Shown: positions 9,315 to 17,650 of the stretch, piece by piece
How the letters are laid out: each line of letters begins with the position of its first letter
Position numbering within the stretch: the first letter of the stretch is position 1
From: Balneola vulgaris DSM 17893
GTDB taxonomy: Bacteria; Bacteroidota; Rhodothermia; Balneolales; Balneolaceae
Length of the DNA: 64,000 bases
Assembly: GCF_000375465.1 (NCBI RefSeq)
Contig: NZ_AQXH01000001.1
Span: 1,263,212 to 1,327,211 of the forward strand
Direction: 5' to 3'
The notes under the pieces: generated by a model
Seen by the model: only the letters and a program-made list of their open reading frames with translations
Database searches by the model: none
What the model was told of the DNA's origin: nothing
Translations under genes and position numbers: made by a program

Positions 9315-10504
9315 TGATATACACGAGTCCGCATAGCAACCTTTCGAATATCTTAGGCACCAGCCCTGAAGATATCGATACCCGTACGCAAGGCAGCGAC
9401 CGCTATCTTTTGATGGCTATTGTTGCGCTGATGATGTTCGGGGTGCTAGCGGTGTACTCATCCATTGCTTACTTCGCAGAATCAAAATCAACAACTGCAT
9501 TTTCACTTGTTACAGAACACCTCTTCAAACTTGGTGTTTCCTTTATAGTGATGTTGATCGCTTCAAAAATAAACTATCACACCTTAGCTAAATTTAGTCG
9601 CTTAGGCATGGTTGTTAGCTGGGTGCTACTAATTGCTGTGCTACTATTCGGGGTGGAACAATTTGGAGCCAAAAGATGGTTGAATATCGGCGGGTTTACC
9701 TTCCAGCCATCCACTTTAGCAACGGTAGCTCTGCTTGTTCATATCTGTGTACTGTTATCAGAAAAGCAGGACTATATCAAAGATTTTGGGAAGAGCTTCC
9801 TCCCTATCATGTTTTGGATTGGTGTTACATGCGCACTAATTGGCGTACAAGATTTTAGTAGTGCAGGTTTACTATTTGGTATCTGCATGATTGTGATGTT
9901 CATCGGACGAGTGAATGTTATGCATTTAAGCACTCTTGTGATTATGGGTGTACTTGGTGCGGTGGTATTGCTCGGGCTTTCAGAAAATCGCCAAAATCGT
10001 ATCGATGAATACGTTCGACAAATTAAAGACATTGAAAGCGCTGAAATTCTTCAAGGAGCAGGCTACCAAGCACAGCAAGCGCATATCGCTATAGCTCGAG
10101 GAGAACTTCTAGGAGTTGGGATTGGCAAGAGTACACAACGAGATTTCCTACCAGCTCCATATAATGATTTCATTTTTGCCATCATTGCTGAAGAATATGG
10201 CCTTTTAGGCGCCATGAGTTTAATACTGTTGTTCACCCTCATTTTATTCAGAGGTATAGCCATTATTGCTAAACGCGCTGAAGACACATTGGGATCGTTA
10301 TTGGCCGTGGGTTGTACCCTCACATTAGTTTTATACGGTTATGTGAATGCAGGTGTAGCTAGTGGCTTATTGCCTGTAACCGGTTTACCCATGCCTTTTG
10401 TGAGCTATGGTGGAACCAATATGCTATTTGCAGGACTGATGGTCGGCATTTTGTTAAATATTTCGAAACACTATCAAGGACGGAGGGAAATTTATTATGG
10501 ATAA
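9314..10504 (+). CDS. ftsW: Lipid II polymerase FtsW (SEDS family)
   Basis: SEDS glycosyltransferase that polymerises septal peptidoglycan with FtsI. It is 396 aa with about ten membrane helices after a hydrophilic N-terminal tail of about 30 residues. Motifs include GAKRWLNIGGFTFQPS near residue 117, the long periplasmic loop with GAGYQAQQAHIAIARGELLGVGIGKS (here given in parts: QQAHIAIARG, GVGIGKS), FIFAIIAEEYGLLG and LPMPFVSYGGTNM. Its last eight bases overlap murG. Confidence 0.96.
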   Translation: MIYTSPHSNLSNILGTSPEDIDTRTQGSDRYLLMAIVALMMFGVLAVYSSIAYFAESKSTTAFSLVTEHLFKLGVSFIVMLIASKINYHTLAKFSRLGMVVSWVLLIAVLLFGVEQFGAKRWLNIGGFTFQPSTLATVALLVHICVLLSEKQDYIKDFGKSFLPIMFWIGVTCALIGVQDFSSAGLLFGICMIVMFIGRVNVMHLSTLVIMGVLGAVVLLGLSENRQNRIDEYVRQIKDIESAEILQGAGYQAQQAHIAIARGELLGVGIGKSTQRDFLPAPYNDFIFAIIAEEYGLLGAMSLILLFTLILFRGIAIIAKRAEDTLGSLLAVGCTLTLVLYGYVNAGVASGLLPVTGLPMPFVSYGGTNMLFAGLMVGILLNISKHYQGRREIYYG

Positions 10505-11597
10505 GCCCCGCGTATTGATAGCAGCAGGTGGAACTGGCGGACATGTATACCCCGCCATCGCCATTGCCGATGCATTGAAAGCAGAAAACCCTGATACTGA
10601 GATTCTCTTTGTTGGTACCAAAAATCACATGGAATGGAAAGCCGTACCAAAGGCTGGATATGCTATCAAGAATGTTTGGATTAGTGGATTCCATCGCCGT
10701 TTAACAGCAAAGAATCTGTTATTCCCGCTAAAATTGGTAACCAGTATCCTACAAAGTTTTGGAATTATAAGCCGCTTCAAACCACAAGTTATGGTTTCGT
10801 GTGGTGGATATGTTGCAGGGCCTGCAGGTTGGGTAGCAGCTCAAAGAAGGGTATCTGTAGTGATTCAAGAGCAGAATAGTTTTCCAGGGGTTACCAATAG
10901 AATGTTAGCTAAATATGCCTCTAAGGTGTATACCGCATTTTCGGATGCTGCAAAGTATTTCCCAGGTGCGAATATCGTGGAGTCTGGAAACCCAACGCGT
11001 AACACACTGGTAACAGCCGACAGACAGGTAGGCTTAGAAGCTTTTGATTTTGAGTCAACCAAACCTGTACTCATGGTTATGGGTGGCAGTGGTGGTGCCA
11101 AGACTATCAACGAAGCTGTAAAAGAAAATTTAGAAGAGCTAAAAGATATCCAAGTGATATGGCAGTGTGGTAGCCGATATATCGATAGCTTGCTGGACGA
11201 AGTGGATCTAGAGAAATATTCCAATGTTCGCCTCACCGCTTTTATCGACAATATGCCTGAGGCCTATGCAGCTAGTGATTTAGTTGTGAGCCGTGCTGGA
11301 GCCAGCTCCTGTTCAGAGTTGATGATTACAGGCAAACCAAGTGTGTTAATCCCGTCTCCAAATGTTGCTGGAGATCACCAAACAATGAATGCCAAATCGA
11401 TGGTAGATGCAGGAGCTTCTGAACTCATACTTGATAGAGAGGCAAAAGCTGCTTTACCCAACCTGGTAAATGATTTACTCAGAAACCAAGAACGATTAAG
11501 AGCTATGAATAAAGCTGCATTATCGCTTGCTAAGCCAAATGCCGCTGAACTCATTGCTAAAGATATTTTAGAACTAGCCAAAACCTCGCGTAACTGA
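10497..11597 (+). CDS. murG: UDP-GlcNAc:lipid I N-acetylglucosaminyltransferase MurG
   Basis: Peripheral membrane GT28-family enzyme that makes lipid II. It is 366 aa. The N-terminal G-loop is G11-G-T-G-G-H16, followed by MVSCGGYVAGPAG, IQEQNSFPG, the second glycine motif MGGSGGAKTINEA, and the UDP-GlcNAc site around SRAGASSCSELM and IPSPNVAGDHQ. GGAGG-like sequence (CGGAGGG) lies about ten bases upstream of the ATG inside the ftsW 3' end. murC follows after four bases. Confidence 0.96.
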   Translation: MDKPRVLIAAGGTGGHVYPAIAIADALKAENPDTEILFVGTKNHMEWKAVPKAGYAIKNVWISGFHRRLTAKNLLFPLKLVTSILQSFGIISRFKPQVMVSCGGYVAGPAGWVAAQRRVSVVIQEQNSFPGVTNRMLAKYASKVYTAFSDAAKYFPGANIVESGNPTRNTLVTADRQVGLEAFDFESTKPVLMVMGGSGGAKTINEAVKENLEELKDIQVIWQCGSRYIDSLLDEVDLEKYSNVRLTAFIDNMPEAYAASDLVVSRAGASSCSELMITGKPSVLIPSPNVAGDHQTMNAKSMVDAGASELILDREAKAALPNLVNDLLRNQERLRAMNKAALSLAKPNAAELIAKDILELAKTSRN

Positions 11598-11601
11598 ACT
11601 G

Positions 11602-13050
11602 ATGGAGAATAGAATACAAACACAGCCCGTATTTGGAAGAACCAAGCATATACACATGGTAGGTATAGGTGGTATTGGTATGAGCGGGATGGCTGAAATC
11701 TTATTACAAAGAGGTTACAAAGTAACAGGCTCGGATGGTGCGTCTAACGAAACAACCGATCGCTTGAAAGAACTTGGAGCTATTGTTCATCAAGGCCATG
11801 CCCCCGAAAATATTGAAGGAGCAGATGTAGTTGTATATACCAGTGCTGTAAATGCTCACGAAAACGAGGAAACTAAAGCGGCTATAGAGCAACGCATCCC
11901 TACCATTAAACGAGCTGAGATGTTAGCCGAATTAATGAAGATGAAGTTCGGGATTGGCGTAGCTGGAACGCATGGTAAAACTACCACTACTACTATGATT
12001 GGCCATGTTACTCAAGATGGTAACTACGACCCAACCATTATGGTAGGCGGGAAAGTGCATAGCTTCGACAAAACTAATGCCGTGGTAGGCAAAGGTGATG
12101 TTATAGTTGTTGAAGCTGATGAATTTGATCGAACATTCCTTCGCCTTACTCCTTCTATTGCTATTATCACCAATATCGAGGCGGAGCATTTAGATATTTA
12201 CGATGACTTAGACGATGTGAAGCAGGCTTTTATCGACTACGCGAACAAAGTCCCTTTTTATGGTGCCGTGGTTGTATGCCTTGATGACTCAAACGTACGC
12301 AGTATACTGCCACAGTTAGAGCGTCGTATCATTTCTTACGGTCTTACTCCGCAAGCTCAGATTCGTGCTGTAGACATTCAGATGAATAAGTTTACGAGCA
12401 CCTTTACCGTAATGAATGACGGTGAGAAACTCGGTGTAATTACTATCAAAGCTCCTGGCGATCATAATGTGAAAAATGCCTTAGCAGCTGTTGCCACAGG
12501 TATCGAATTGAACATCGACTTCAAGCTGATTAAAAAAGGCCTCGAACGATATGAAGGCGTATTTAGACGCTTCCAGTTGAAAGCTGAAGAGCAAGGTGTA
12601 ATCGTGATTGATGATTACGCTCACCACCCAACTGAAGTACAAGCCACTTTAAGTGCAGCCCATAAAGGCTGGCCTGAACGCAGAATTGTAGCAGTATTTC
12701 AACCGCATTTATACTCTCGAACTCAAGAACTCTACAAAGAATTTGGGCTCTCATTCTTTGATGCGGAAGTGATGGTGGTTACGGATGTATATCCATCCCG
12801 CGAAAAACCAATTGAAGGTGTTACAGGAAAATTGATTTCGGATACCGCAGAGCAGTATGGGCACAAGAATGTGGTATATGTTGAGAACAAAGAATTAGTA
12901 ACCGACACCCTGCGTGAAATTGTACAACCCGGTGATATCATCATCACCATGGGGGCAGGAGATATTTACAAATTTGGCGAAGCTTTTGTACAGGAGCTCA
13001 CAACCGGAACTTTTAAACCGAGAAAACCAGAGGATCGCAACGCTGAGTAA
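11602..13050 (+). CDS. murC: UDP-N-acetylmuramate:L-alanine ligase MurC
   Basis: First amino-acid-adding Mur ligase, cytoplasmic, 482 aa. Landmarks are HMVGIGGIGMSGMAEILL at the N-terminal nucleotide fold, ATP loop GTHGKTT at residues 122-128, VVEADEFDRTF, NIEAEHLDIYDD and IDDYAHHPTEV, plus FQPHLYSRT. These are diagnostic of MurC rather than MurD/E/F. No murB or ddl gene follows; ftsQ begins directly. The 3' end contains a plausible ribosome binding site for ftsQ (13029-13034). Confidence 0.96.
   Translation: MENRIQTQPVFGRTKHIHMVGIGGIGMSGMAEILLQRGYKVTGSDGASNETTDRLKELGAIVHQGHAPENIEGADVVVYTSAVNAHENEETKAAIEQRIPTIKRAEMLAELMKMKFGIGVAGTHGKTTTTTMIGHVTQDGNYDPTIMVGGKVHSFDKTNAVVGKGDVIVVEADEFDRTFLRLTPSIAIITNIEAEHLDIYDDLDDVKQAFIDYANKVPFYGAVVVCLDDSNVRSILPQLERRIISYGLTPQAQIRAVDIQMNKFTSTFTVMNDGEKLGVITIKAPGDHNVKNALAAVATGIELNIDFKLIKKGLERYEGVFRRFQLKAEEQGVIVIDDYAHHPTEVQATLSAAHKGWPERRIVAVFQPHLYSRTQELYKEFGLSFFDAEVMVVTDVYPSREKPIEGVTGKLISDTAEQYGHKNVVYVENKELVTDTLREIVQPGDIIITMGAGDIYKFGEAFVQELTTGTFKPRKPEDRNAE
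13029..13034 (+). promoter_or_regulatory. Ribosome binding site that would fix a CTG start for ftsQ
   Basis: AGAGGA inside the murC 3' end lies eight bases before CTG 13043, an ideal spacing. No comparable site was seen near ATG, GTG or TTG codons that would give a complete FtsQ N-terminus. This is the main reason for preferring the CTG start. Confidence 0.45.
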
Positions 13051-13789
13051 AACGGATTCCAATAACGCTCCTAAAAAAGGAAGAATAATTCCTTGGGCCA
13101 CCACAGTGATGATGGTGCTTGGAATTGCTGTGCTTGCAGCACTCTACTGGAACCGTAATGTAGTGGTAGATAGCGTTTCATTTGATGGTAACAATGTGAC
13201 TTCAGCAGAAGAATTGCTAAGCCAAGCTCAAGTTCCAATGGGAATCAGCCCTGATAGCTTAAACTTGGATGAAATTTCAAACCGAATAGAACAGCTCCAT
13301 TACGTGAAGCATGTATCACCATATGTTGAACCAAGCGGTGATCTAAATTTTCATATAACCGAGCGTAAGCCTATTGCCTTACTCATTGATGGAGACAAAA
13401 GAGCATACGTAGATGCTGAAGGAGTTCGCCTCCCTTTAGTAGATGGATTTACACATGACCTACCCCTCCTTTATGGGTTCAAAGCGGAAGTGGGTAGAGA
13501 CACATTAAAAAGTTCAGCGTTCAAACAGATCAGTAGTTTTCTGATGAACGCTCAGAAAGATCATTTTGGATGGGCTACGATTAGTGAAGTAGCATATCAT
13601 CCTGAAGAAGGAGTAGTGGCCCTAAGCCACGAAAACGGAGTTAAACTGGTATTCGGAAATAATGACTTCCAGATTAAACTCGAAAATTGGAAAGCCTTTT
13701 ATACTGATGTAATCCGAGTAAAGGGGATTGAAAGTATGCAACAGGTAGACCTAAGATTTATAAATCAGGTGGTAACCCGTGAAAGTTAA
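13043..13789 (+). CDS. ftsQ: Cell division protein FtsQ/DivIB
   Basis: Bitopic division protein linking early and late divisome parts. From the proposed CTG start it is 248 aa: a short basic cytoplasmic tail (LSKTDSNNAPKKGRIIPW), one membrane helix (about residues 19-36), a POTRA domain starting VVDSVSFDGNNVTSAEELL and running to ITERKPIALL, then a beta domain with DGDKRAYVDAEGVRLPLV. The start is uncertain. The first in-frame GTG/ATG codons (13106, 13109) lie in the membrane helix and would delete the basic tail, and an in-frame ATG at 12914 would add 43 residues read from murC coding DNA. CTG 13043 overlaps the murC end and has a good ribosome site. Confidence 0.85.
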   Translation: MSKTDSNNAPKKGRIIPWATTVMMVLGIAVLAALYWNRNVVVDSVSFDGNNVTSAEELLSQAQVPMGISPDSLNLDEISNRIEQLHYVKHVSPYVEPSGDLNFHITERKPIALLIDGDKRAYVDAEGVRLPLVDGFTHDLPLLYGFKAEVGRDTLKSSAFKQISSFLMNAQKDHFGWATISEVAYHPEEGVVALSHENGVKLVFGNNDFQIKLENWKAFYTDVIRVKGIESMQQVDLRFINQVVTRES

Positions 13790-13838
13790 TCACCCAAAAA
13801 AATGCCTTTAGCAATCAAAAAACACAGCGGTATTTATA

Positions 13839-15098
13839 ATGTCTGAATCAGAAAACATCATGGTAGGTCTCGATATAGGGACCACAAAAATTTGCGCGAT
13901 CGTTGCTTCTATTGAACACGAAAGGATCAACATCCTGGGGGTGGGGAAAGCACCCAGCGATGGACTTAATCGTGGTGTAGTTGTTAATATCGATAAAACA
14001 GTGAACGCCATTAAAGATGCTATTGCTCAAGCCGAGTTAGCATCAGGGATTCAGGTAAACTCTGTGAATGTGGGTATTGCGGGCGATCACATCCGTAGTA
14101 TGCGCAGTAAAGGTGTGATTACCATCAACAACAAAGACAATGAAATTACCGCACTTGATGTTGAGCGCCTACTTGAAGATTGCCAACGCATCATGCTTCC
14201 TACCGATCAGCAAATCTTACACGTAATTCCACAGGAGTTCGTAGTAGATGGGCAAGACGGTATCAGCGACCCAGTAGGAATGAGCGGAATGCGTATGGAG
14301 GCAGAAGTACACATTATCACGGGCTTGGTATCTGCGGCTAAAAACATCTATCGCTGTGTGGAAAGAGCAGGCTATCAAGTAGCAGATATAATTCTTGAGC
14401 CACTAGCGTCCTCTTACTCTGTACTAGATGAAGAAGAGAAAGAGGCAGGCGTGGTACTTGTTGATATTGGTGGGGGAACTACTGATGTAGCCATCTTCCA
14501 AGACAATACCATCCGTCACACCGCAGTAATTGCCATAGCTGGGCAAAAAGTAACCGACGATATTCGACTTGGGCTAAGTGTACTCGACGACCAAGCAGAA
14601 ACTCTAAAACGTAAGCATGGCGAAAGTTATGCAGATATGATTCAGGAAGACGAAGTGATTACCGTACCGGGTATCGCTGGCCGTCCTCCAAAAGAAATTA
14701 CCAAAAGCATTTTAGCCAAAATCATTCAGGCTCGAATGGAAGAAATCATGGAAATCGTAGGCATCGAGATTAAACGAAGTGGATACTCGGATGCCTTAAG
14801 TGCTGGTGTAGTACTTACAGGTGGCGGTTCCTTGATTAAAAACATCTGTCCATTAGCGAATGAAATATTAGGTATGGATGCCAAGATCGGTATCCCTCTC
14901 GGTATAACCGGAGGATTGGTAGAAGAGGTTAATAGCCCCATCTACGCCACAGGTGTAGGTTTGGTTGTTCATGCTTTAAAAACCGGCATGACCACCAACC
15001 AAACTATGATGCCTGCATCCCAAAAACCAAGTAAGAATATGGAACAAGTGATGACTAAAATCGCTGACCGTATGAAAAGTTGGTTCAAAGAGCTTTAG
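13839..15098 (+). CDS. ftsA: Cell division protein FtsA
   Basis: Actin-like ATPase tethering FtsZ to the membrane, 419 aa. The N-terminal phosphate loop is MVGLDIGTTKICAIVAS, the second nucleotide motif is VVLVDIGGGTTDVAIF, and the adenosine motif is VVLTGGGSLIKNI. The C-terminus (about the last 19 residues, EQVMTKIADRMKSWFKEL) is amphipathic, matching the membrane-targeting helix. It lies 49 bp after ftsQ and 63 bp before ftsZ; the latter gap holds a small inverted repeat (TACTA-N5-TAGTA, 15114-15128). Confidence 0.96.
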   Translation: MSESENIMVGLDIGTTKICAIVASIEHERINILGVGKAPSDGLNRGVVVNIDKTVNAIKDAIAQAELASGIQVNSVNVGIAGDHIRSMRSKGVITINNKDNEITALDVERLLEDCQRIMLPTDQQILHVIPQEFVVDGQDGISDPVGMSGMRMEAEVHIITGLVSAAKNIYRCVERAGYQVADIILEPLASSYSVLDEEEKEAGVVLVDIGGGTTDVAIFQDNTIRHTAVIAIAGQKVTDDIRLGLSVLDDQAETLKRKHGESYADMIQEDEVITVPGIAGRPPKEITKSILAKIIQARMEEIMEIVGIEIKRSGYSDALSAGVVLTGGGSLIKNICPLANEILGMDAKIGIPLGITGGLVEEVNSPIYATGVGLVVHALKTGMTTNQTMMPASQKPSKNMEQVMTKIADRMKSWFKEL

Positions 15099-15161
15099 AA
15101 AACAGCAATCATCTACTAACAAATAGTAATCCAGTAAATAAAAAAATAAACAGGAGTTATC

Positions 15162-16511
15162 ATGGCTAACCATAATACTCGCTTCTTTTTCGACGAACAA
15201 AGCCAAGAAAACGCAAAGATCAAAGTGGTCGGCGTTGGCGGCGGCGGCGGAAACGCAATAAACAACATGATTAACATGGGCTTGGATAGTGTAGAGTATA
15301 TCGCACTTAATACCGATGCCCAAGCACTTAAAAACAGTCACGCCGACATCAAAATCCAGGTAGGTACATCCCTAACCAACGGATTAGGTGCTGGTGCACG
15401 CCCTGAAGTAGGACGTGAAGCTGTTGAAGAAAACAGACATGAAATTGAAGAGGCTATTGAAACAGCCGACATGATTTTTGTGACAGCAGGAATGGGTGGT
15501 GGTACCGGAACCGGTGGCGCCCCAGTTGTTGCAGGCATGGCTAAACGTAAAGGAATTCTTACTGTGGGTATTATCACTACCCCATTCGATTGCGAAGGTA
15601 AGATCCGTAAAAAGTATGCCCTTGAAGGTATTACTGAACTAAAGAAAAACTGTGATACGGTTATCGTTATCCCGAACGAGCGCCTACTTGATATCGCTGA
15701 CGAAAACACTTCTTTAATGGAAGCTTTCGCCCTTGCCAACGAAGTACTTTACAATGCTACTCGTGGTATCAGCGATTTAATCTTAATGCCTGGTCTTATC
15801 AACCTTGACTTTGCAGACGTTCGAACTACTATGACTGATGGTGGCGCTGCAATTATGGGTTCTGCAACAGCAGAAGGTCCAGATCGCGCTGAAATCGCTG
15901 CTCGTTCAGCCATAAACTCACCACTACTTGATGGGGTTAGTATCCGCGGAGCACGTAGCGTACTTGTAAACATCTCGGCAGGTGCTGCATTAGGTATGCG
16001 TGAAACAACAACCGCTACTAGTATTGTTCAACAAGAAGCTGGCGATGATGCGGAAATCATCTTAGGTACAGTACTTGATGAGACTTTCAGTGATGAAATC
16101 AGAGTTACTGTAATCGCTACAGGCTTCGATTTAGCTGAAGATCGTACGAAGGCAAAAGTAGCTCCTAAATCTGCTCTAAATGCAGCCGCTGAAAATGTAG
16201 CTCGTTCTCAAGTAGCAGAACCAACAGGTACACCAAGTAAATTCTCTCGTACATCTGGAGATTTTTATAAAGGTGAAGGAAACCTAAAGAAGTTGGATAC
16301 TCCTTCTTACCTACGTCGCGACTTAAACGTTCGCCAGGAAGAAGAACCTGAAGTGGAGTCATCGCACTATGAAGATGCAAGACCTTCACAATCTGAGCCA
16401 ACTCAAGATACTTCAGCGCGTGATAACATCGCTCCATTCCAAAGTAGAACTGAACGAATCCGTAAGGATGATACCGATCAGCCTGCTTTCTTAAGAAAAA
16501 TAATGGACTAA
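15162..16511 (+). CDS. ftsZ: Cell division protein FtsZ
   Basis: Tubulin-like GTPase that forms the Z ring, 449 aa. Present are VVGVGGGGGNAINNM, NTDAQALKNS, the tubulin signature GGGTGTGGAP (from about residue 112), and the T7 region NLDFADVRTTM with the catalytic Asp. A variable charged linker of about 110 residues leads to the C-terminal conserved peptide DQPAFLRKIMD, which binds FtsA. A good Shine-Dalgarno sequence (AGGAG, 15152-15156) lies five bases before the ATG. It is the last gene of the operon. Confidence 0.98.
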   Translation: MANHNTRFFFDEQSQENAKIKVVGVGGGGGNAINNMINMGLDSVEYIALNTDAQALKNSHADIKIQVGTSLTNGLGAGARPEVGREAVEENRHEIEEAIETADMIFVTAGMGGGTGTGGAPVVAGMAKRKGILTVGIITTPFDCEGKIRKKYALEGITELKKNCDTVIVIPNERLLDIADENTSLMEAFALANEVLYNATRGISDLILMPGLINLDFADVRTTMTDGGAAIMGSATAEGPDRAEIAARSAINSPLLDGVSIRGARSVLVNISAGAALGMRETTTATSIVQQEAGDDAEIILGTVLDETFSDEIRVTVIATGFDLAEDRTKAKVAPKSALNAAAENVARSQVAEPTGTPSKFSRTSGDFYKGEGNLKKLDTPSYLRRDLNVRQEEEPEVESSHYEDARPSQSEPTQDTSARDNIAPFQSRTERIRKDDTDQPAFLRKIMD

Positions 16512-16585
16512 GAAACGCGAAAAATATCGCTTTTTGAACGGTACCATGGGATTGGTGTCTTCAACAAGCATTCGATTTACTGGAT

Positions 16586-16616
16586 TATAGTTCCAATCAC
16601 TCGGTGATTGGCTATA
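16586..16616. repeat. Bulged palindrome downstream of ftsZ
   Basis: TATAG (16586-16590), a TT bulge, CCAATCAC (16593-16600), a 3-nt TCG loop, GTGATTGG (16604-16611), CTATA (16612-16616). It has no T tract, so it is not a typical terminator. It could be an mRNA 3' structure or a protein binding site. Confidence 0.6.
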
Positions 16617-16630
16617 GATTGCTAACAATA

Positions 16631-16664
16631 AAAGGAGCCTCTGGATAAGAGGTTCCTTTTTTAA
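16631..16664 (+). terminator. Rho-independent terminator of the division operon
   Basis: AAAGGAGCCTC (16631-16641) pairs with GAGGTTCCTTT around a 7-nt loop, with one G-T pair, and is followed by a run of T residues. It lies about 120 bp past the ftsZ stop codon and ends the dcw transcript. Confidence 0.88.
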
Positions 16665-16677
16665 TTGATGATACCCC

Positions 16678-16765
16678 TTGTCACTTCGAACGGATGTGAG
16701 AAGTCTAAAGATCTATCCTACCACATCCACCATCTCTAGATGTCTCCTTTCAGTCGACATGACAA
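16678..16765. repeat. Degenerate palindromic intergenic repeat element
   Basis: The ends are inverted: TTGTCACTTCGA at 16678-16689 against TCGACATGACAA at 16754-16765. Inside are AGAAGTCT and AGATGTCTCC and a central CCACATCCACCATCTC. The ends resemble the GTCATTTCGA-type palindromic repeats scattered in many Bacteroidetes-group genomes. It is noncoding and diverged, probably an old copy. Confidence 0.55.
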
Positions 16766-16810
16766 AAGAGAGTCGTAAAAACAGGTATCCCATCAAACAA
16801 TACCCTCACT

Positions 16811-16839
16811 TTGTAACTTCCAGCGTATATGAGAAGGCT
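16811..16839. repeat. Partial second copy of the palindromic repeat left end
   Basis: This 29-bp stretch aligns without gaps to 16678-16706, sharing TTGT-AC-TTC, C-G, AT-TGAGAAG and final CT at about three quarters of positions. It abuts the stop codon of the permease gene. It looks like a truncated remnant. Confidence 0.4.
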
Positions 16840-16840
16840 A

Positions 16841-17650
16841 TTAGATGATGCTCCAGATTAAACGAGAAGCCATTACAAAGGCAAGTAGAGCGAAGCCCCA
16901 CTGAAGATAAGTTCTATTTATTTTTTGGTTCCATAATGCCCCTACAAAACCACCACAAAGCCCCCCAATCGACAAGGGTAAAGAAGCTCCGAAATCAACA
17001 TACCCATACGTTACAATTGTAATACCCACATCCATTGGTGATAGAAAAGCTAATTGCACCCAGCCTGAACAAACCATAATCACCATAGCCAACTGAGAAA
17101 CACTTACCGATTTTTTGAAAGGTTGTTTAAAAAATAAGTTCATCATGGGTACCATGATTCCTCCCCCACCAACACCTGCAAGAGCTGCTACAAAACCACC
17201 GATACCACCGGTAATAAATGCGGTTTTAAAGCCGATTACACTAAATGTTCTAGAACGCTCATCCGTCTTATCTCTACCTCGCTGAAACAACATAAAGGCT
17301 GCATATAGAAGCATACAGCTAAAGAAAATGACGAAAGCCTCACGATTATAATAGGGTGAGGTGATGATTTGTTTACCTAGAAATATCCCAATCATTCCTA
17401 ATACACCTAAAAACACCCCTTCTTTTAAGTAGAAATTATCTTGGATGTATTGCCTAACTGTACCACCCACCGCAGCCACAAAGGTGCAAAACAACCCAGA
17501 CCCAATCGTCCATAGCACAGGGTTCTCTACTCCTTGTTCATCAAAAAGGAAATAAAGCACCGGGGTGAAAATTATACCTCCACCTATTCCCAATAAACCA
17601 GCTAGTACCCCTGCAAATAACCCGATTAATAATAGTAGCTCGAATTCCAT
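16841..17650 (-). CDS. TauE/SafE family sulfite exporter-like permease
   Basis: A 269-aa integral membrane protein with about eight helices in two repeats. Each half has the family's glycine-rich pattern: GLFAGVLAGLLGIGGGIIFTP near the N-terminus and GGIGGFVAALAGVGGGGIMVP (given as GFVAALAGVGGGGIMVP) in the middle. TauE/SafE proteins export sulfite, sulfoacetate and related anions, but the substrate cannot be read here. Its start overlaps the stop of the upstream phzF-like gene by one base, so the two are co-transcribed on the minus strand. Confidence 0.85.
   Translation of the reverse strand: MEFELLLLIGLFAGVLAGLLGIGGGIIFTPVLYFLFDEQGVENPVLWTIGSGLFCTFVAAVGGTVRQYIQDNFYLKEGVFLGVLGMIGIFLGKQIITSPYYNREAFVIFFSCMLLYAAFMLFQRGRDKTDERSRTFSVIGFKTAFITGGIGGFVAALAGVGGGGIMVPMMNLFFKQPFKKSVSVSQLAMVIMVCSGWVQLAFLSPMDVGITIVTYGYVDFGASLPLSIGGLCGGFVGALWNQKINRTYLQWGFALLAFVMASRLIWSII

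Larger units (their letters stand above)
16512..16840. other. Intergenic region after ftsZ with hairpins and repeat remnants, no gene
   Basis: This 329-bp gap between ftsZ and the convergent permease gene has no convincing reading frame. It holds a bulged hairpin (16586-16616), the operon terminator (16631-16664), a degenerate palindromic repeat element (16678-16765) and a partial second copy of its left end (16811-16839). Confidence 0.8.

Noticed and set aside
12914-13042. Upstream ATG start for ftsQ inside murC
   Set aside because: It would add 43 residues read from the alternate frame of murC, with no ribosome site, whereas the FtsQ pattern begins with the basic tail after 13043.
15114-15128. 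TACTA-N5-TAGTA inverted repeat between ftsA and ftsZ as a regulatory site
   Set aside because: Five-base arms in an A/T-rich leader are easily found by chance; mentioned under ftsA only.
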